A stretch of 8,016 nucleotides of DNA from the NCBI GenBank assembly GCA_964530165.1, contig CAZGYE010000270.1, positions 1 through 8,016 on the forward strand, given 5' to 3'. Under the pieces are notes generated by a model, which saw nothing but the letters and a program-made list of their open reading frames with translations, ran no database searches and had not been told where the DNA came from. Origin of the DNA: CAZGYE01 sp964530165. Its GTDB lineage: Bacteria; Planctomycetota; Planctomycetia; Planctomycetales; Planctomycetaceae. Below are positions 5,436 through 8,016 of the stretch, piece by piece (within the stretch, counting starts at the first letter, position 1; every line of letters starts with the position of its first letter). A program made the position numbers and the translations under genes.

Positions 5436-5454
5436 GCCCTTCTTTGGCCGAGCC

Positions 5455-6579
5455 ATGCAACAACTGAAAACCGCCGATCACAATCGCGATTTGTTCATCT
5501 CACTGACCTGCGTGCTGCTGGGCTTTGGTGTGTTGATGGTCCACAGCGCCAGCATTACGTCCTGGCCCACCGAGTTCGAGCAGGTCTATCTTTCGCGTCA
5601 CGTAACGTTTCTGCTAATCGGCGTGACGGCAGCCACGGTCTGTGCGTTGCTGCCCGCTCGATTCTGGTTTCGGGCTTCCCCCTACCTGTTTCTGGCGAGT
5701 ATCGTGTTGCTGGCGCTGGTGCTGGTGCCAGGTGTCGGAACCAAGGTGAAAGGAGCACAGCGCTGGCTGAGATACGGACCGCTGTCGCTGCAGCCCTCGG
5801 AGTTGGCCAAGGTGGTATTGCCGCTCTACCTGTGTCGGGTGGTCTATTGCCGTCGTGAACATCTCGATCGTTGGATCGCCGGAACGATTCCGGTCTTGTT
5901 GCCTCTGGGCTTGGTCGTTCCGTTGGTCATGCTGCAGCCCGACCTGGGCACGGCAATTTTTCTGGCGGCCGCCTGTGCGATCGCATTGTTTGCCGGCGGC
6001 TGGCCGCTTCGCAATTTCGCCCTGGCGGCAGCGATGGTTGTGCCGCTCTGCGGATATCTCGTCGCGATGAAGCCCTACCAGCTCAAACGCATCACCGGCT
6101 TCCTGCAAACCTGGTCCGAGGCGGGTCACGCTCCGTATCAGGTGAAGCAGTCGCTGGTCTCGTTGGGCGCTGGCGGTTTGTTCGGCGTCGGGCTGGGCAA
6201 AGGCTGGCAGAAACTCAGCTTTCTGCCCGAGGCCAACACCGATTTCGTGTTCGCCGTCGTCGGCGAAGAACTGGGACTCATCGGAACGCTGAGCCTGGTG
6301 GCGCTTTGGCTCGGATTGTACATCACCGGTTTGCGGCTCATCGCCGGGCTGCCGCGGAACAGCTTTGCGTTCTTGGCCGCATTCACCCTCTTGACACAAC
6401 TCGTGCTACAGGCCGCGTTGAACGTAGCCGTCGTCACAGCCATGGTCCCGCCGAAAGGAATTTCATTCCCCCTGCTGAGCTACGGCGGCAGTAATCTGGT
6501 GATGAGCCTGGTGACGCTGGGAATCGTCATCAGCCTGTCCCGGACGGACAGTGATGACCATTTCGCCGTCGACCGTTAG
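5455..6579 (+). CDS. ftsW: FtsW, SEDS-family peptidoglycan glycosyltransferase
   Basis: Polytopic membrane protein of the SEDS family that polymerises lipid II, normally with a class B penicillin-binding protein at the division site. The 374 aa contain about ten hydrophobic segments. SEDS motifs: GAQRWLRYGPLSLQPSELAK (100-119), LQPDLGTAI (160-168), YQVKQSLVSLGAGGLFG (228-244), KLSFLPEANTDFVFA (253-267), where D263 aligns with the catalytic Asp of the family, and PPKGISFPLLSYGGSN (332-347). The P-x-K-G form before the SYGGS motif points to FtsW and not RodA, and its place before murG agrees. The ATG is the first in frame, 19 nt after a long hairpin, with no Shine-Dalgarno. Its stop lies 13 nt before the preferred murG start, so the two are probably cotranscribed. 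No ftsI or ftsL partner gene is in the window. Confidence 0.93.
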   Translation: MQQLKTADHNRDLFISLTCVLLGFGVLMVHSASITSWPTEFEQVYLSRHVTFLLIGVTAATVCALLPARFWFRASPYLFLASIVLLALVLVPGVGTKVKGAQRWLRYGPLSLQPSELAKVVLPLYLCRVVYCRREHLDRWIAGTIPVLLPLGLVVPLVMLQPDLGTAIFLAAACAIALFAGGWPLRNFALAAAMVVPLCGYLVAMKPYQLKRITGFLQTWSEAGHAPYQVKQSLVSLGAGGLFGVGLGKGWQKLSFLPEANTDFVFAVVGEELGLIGTLSLVALWLGLYITGLRLIAGLPRNSFAFLAAFTLLTQLVLQAALNVAVVTAMVPPKGISFPLLSYGGSNLVMSLVTLGIVISLSRTDSDDHFAVDR

Positions 6580-6580
6580 T

Positions 6581-6584
6581 GGAG
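6581..6584 (+). promoter_or_regulatory. Candidate ribosome binding site of murG
   Basis: GGAG begins 2 nt after the ftsW stop and lies 8 nt before GTG 6593, good spacing for that start. It is too far from ATG 6608 (23 nt) to serve it well, which is why GTG 6593 was chosen as the murG start. Confidence 0.4.
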
Positions 6585-6592
6585 CCAAAGAC

Positions 6593-7702
6593 GTGGATCG
6601 GCAACTAATGTACCTATTTTCCGGCGGCGGCACCGGGGGCCATTTGTTTCCGGGGCTTGCCGTCGCCGAGGAACTGCTCGACCGAAAACGGCAGGCTCGC
6701 GTCCTCTTTGCCGGGTCCGAGCGAGACATCGAGCGGCAAATCGTCGCCCAACACGGGTACGAGCATCGTCAATTGTCCGTCGAGCCGTCGGCCACCCTAC
6801 GCCGAAATCCGCTGAAGTTCATCTGGCGGAATGGGCGGGCCGTTCGCGCTGCGCGAGAAATGCTTCGCCGAGAACGACCGGCCGCCGTTGTTGGTCTGGG
6901 CGGATTTGCCAGTGTTCCGGTCGTATTTGCCGCATCGCAGTTGAGAATCCCCTCGCTGCTCCTGGAACAGAACACGGTGGCCGGACGCGCAACCCGCTGG
7001 CTCAGCCGCCGGGCAAGCATGGTTTGTCTCTCCTTCGAGCAGACCGCCGAGATGTTGCCGAAGGGATCGAAGATCTGCGTGGTGGGCAATCCGGTTCGCC
7101 GGAAAATCGCGGAGCTGTATTCCGCGTCGAATGGCTCCGACGACCGGGCAGAGCCGACGCTGTTGATCCTCGGCGGCAGCCAAGGCGCCGTGGCCGTCAA
7201 CGAGATCGTGCTGCGGAGCCTGAAGAGCTTGAACAGTTCGCTCTGCGGCTGGAAGGTCGTGCATCAAACCGGCGAGACACAGGCGGAGCAGGTTCGCCGC
7301 CGCTATGCGGAATTGAACGTCGAGGCGGTCGTGGCGCCGTTTTTCACCGAGCTGGTCGATTGGTATCGCCGGGCCACGCTGGTCATCTCCCGGGCCGGGG
7401 CGACGACGCTGGCGGAATTGGCCTGCGCCGGCTGCCCGGCCCTGTTGGTCCCCTATCCAAACTCCGTCGGCGACCATCAATCGACCAACGCCCGCGTCTA
7501 CGAGTCGGCCGGTGCCGCCTGTGTGGTCGAGCAGAACGGCAACCTCGACCAGGCGGCGGAATTGCTGACCAGGCAGCTCCTTTCCCTTCTTGTGGATGAC
7601 AACCCGCGAGACGTCATGCGGCGGGCAATGCGTTCGCTGGCGAAACCGCACGCGGCTTCCGACGTCGTCGATCGGCTGCTGCAATTGACGAATGACGAAT
7701 GA
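6593..7702 (+). CDS. murG: MurG, lipid II synthase (GlcNAc transferase)
   Basis: Peripheral membrane GT-B glycosyltransferase that adds GlcNAc from UDP-GlcNAc to lipid I, giving lipid II. Numbered from GTG 6593 (369 aa), motifs are GGGTGGH (11-17), GLGGFASVP (101-109), EQN (125-127), GNPVR (165-169), the third glycine loop GGSQGA (194-199), SRAGATTLAEL (266-276) in the UDP-GlcNAc site and DHQSTNA (294-300). Other possible starts are GTG 6551 and ATG 6554, which overlap ftsW, and ATG 6608, which gives the compact MYLFSGGGTGG start of many MurG proteins. GTG 6593 is chosen for its GGAG. The last residues LTNDE and the stop codon are encoded by a heptad array, so the C-terminus was probably set by repeat insertion or spread. 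It follows ftsW closely, and murC, often next, is absent. Confidence 0.95.
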   Translation: MDRQLMYLFSGGGTGGHLFPGLAVAEELLDRKRQARVLFAGSERDIERQIVAQHGYEHRQLSVEPSATLRRNPLKFIWRNGRAVRAAREMLRRERPAAVVGLGGFASVPVVFAASQLRIPSLLLEQNTVAGRATRWLSRRASMVCLSFEQTAEMLPKGSKICVVGNPVRRKIAELYSASNGSDDRAEPTLLILGGSQGAVAVNEIVLRSLKSLNSSLCGWKVVHQTGETQAEQVRRRYAELNVEAVVAPFFTELVDWYRRATLVISRAGATTLAELACAGCPALLVPYPNSVGDHQSTNARVYESAGAACVVEQNGNLDQAAELLTRQLLSLLVDDNPRDVMRRAMRSLAKPHAASDVVDRLLQLTNDE

Positions 7703-7732
7703 CAATTAACAATCGGGAATCGTCAATCCACA
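7684..7732. repeat. Heptad array spanning the murG stop codon, locus 4
   Basis: Seven consecutive heptads: ATTGACG (7684), AATGACG (7691), AATGACA (7698), ATTAACA (7705), ATCGGGA (7712), ATCGTCA (7719) and ATCCACA (7726). All start with A and have T at position 2 or 3. The array covers the last codons of murG, its TGA (7700-7702) and nearly all of the 43-bp gap to the next gene. No TCAGC-type arms flank it. Confidence 0.7.
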
Positions 7733-7745
7733 CAAGGTCGAAGCA

Positions 7746-8016
7746 TTGGACATCACGCCGGACGATCTGCTGCTGGTGACCGGGGCGACCGGTCTGGTCG
7801 GGAGTCACGTGGTCGAGCGCGCCCGTGGGCGAGACATACGGACCCGCGTCTTGGTTCGTGCATCCAGCGACACGACGCTGCTGGACGAATGGGGCGTCGA
7901 GAAGGTCGCCGGCGACATGACCGACAGCCAGTCGCTGAGGGCCGCCGTCGACGGCGCCACGCTGATCGTGCATTGTGCGGCCAAGGTGGGCGACTGGGGA
8001 CCGACCGAAGACTATC
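7746..8016 (+). CDS. NAD-dependent epimerase/dehydratase-like protein (5' part)
   Basis: The gene runs off the right edge; 90 codons are visible. An N-terminal Rossmann fold is clear: a hydrophobic strand LLLVTGATGLVGSHV (8-22) with the TGxxGxxG dinucleotide-binding motif of extended short-chain dehydrogenases, VLVRASS (35-41) at the end of the second strand, AGDMTD (55-60) and LIVHCAAKVGDWGP (73-86), typical of sugar-nucleotide epimerases and 3-beta-hydroxysteroid dehydrogenase-like proteins. The start is TTG 7746 with AAGG at 7734-7737, 8 nt upstream. The frame opens only after the TAA at 7707-7709, contains no ATG before the Rossmann motif, and a later GTG start would cut into it. Substrate and pathway cannot be told from this part. 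Cotranscription with murG is possible across the 43-bp gap. Confidence 0.85.
   Translation, partial: MDITPDDLLLVTGATGLVGSHVVERARGRDIRTRVLVRASSDTTLLDEWGVEKVAGDMTDSQSLRAAVDGATLIVHCAAKVGDWGPTEDY

Noticed and set aside
5614..6399. Minus-strand open frame (261 codons) opposite ftsW
   Set aside because: Shadow of the ftsW codon pattern; same biased composition and no motif.
5455..6579. RodA instead of FtsW
   Set aside because: The PPKG sequence before SYGGS and the position before murG favour FtsW.
6797..7705. Minus-strand open frame (302 codons) opposite murG
   Set aside because: Mirror of a well-supported murG with all motifs; no domain seen in the antisense product.
1..8016. tRNA, rRNA or riboswitch
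   Set aside because: No cloverleaf, rRNA-like segment or known riboswitch core was recognised by eye. A covariance-model search would be decisive.

Overview
The window is a chromosomal segment of a GC-rich bacterium, most likely a planctomycete (Pirellulales-like). That placement is inferred from the split mur/fts gene order, the weak Shine-Dalgarno signals, the 'PLHNHF' variant in MraY and the long non-coding gaps. It cannot be proved from 8 kb. Five complete plus-strand genes encode most of the cytoplasmic and membrane steps of peptidoglycan precursor synthesis: murE (513-2141), murF (2268-3692), mraY (4015-5118), ftsW (5455-6579) and murG (6593-7702). They are flanked by the first codons of a divergent minus-strand gene (1-38, possibly ferrochelatase) and by the 5' part of an NAD-dependent epimerase-like gene (7746-8016).

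How the genes work together: MurE adds the third residue (probably meso-diaminopimelate, from its DNPR motif) to UDP-MurNAc-dipeptide. MurF adds D-Ala-D-Ala. MraY moves the pentapeptide sugar onto undecaprenyl phosphate to give lipid I. MurG adds GlcNAc to give lipid II. FtsW, a SEDS glycosyltransferase, polymerises lipid II during division. The order matches the classical dcw cluster except that murD is absent between mraY and ftsW, and murC does not follow murG.

Region by region: 39-512 is a divergent intergenic region with a 245-bp heptanucleotide array (81-325) and three CCGCTTGAC-type boxes (364-438). murE and murF follow, 126 bp apart. The murF-mraY gap (3693-4014) holds a perfect 14-bp hairpin with a GCAA loop, a short TCAGC-type foldback and a second heptad array that runs into the mraY start codon. 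The mraY-ftsW gap (5119-5454) holds a third TCAGC-type foldback enclosing a 120-bp palindromic element, then a long hairpin 19 bp before ftsW. ftsW and murG are nearly contiguous. The murG stop codon lies inside a fourth heptad array that fills the gap to the epimerase-like gene.

The most unusual feature is not a gene. The three long gaps and the short murG-epimerase gap all carry degenerate repeats with a strict 7-nt period. Several unrelated heptad motifs are used, and in three gaps they are arranged as TCAGCNN arm, variable cargo, CTGANNG arm, so each locus can fold back on itself. I know of heptanucleotide STRR repeats in cyanobacteria, but I do not recall a description of this nested, multi-motif form.
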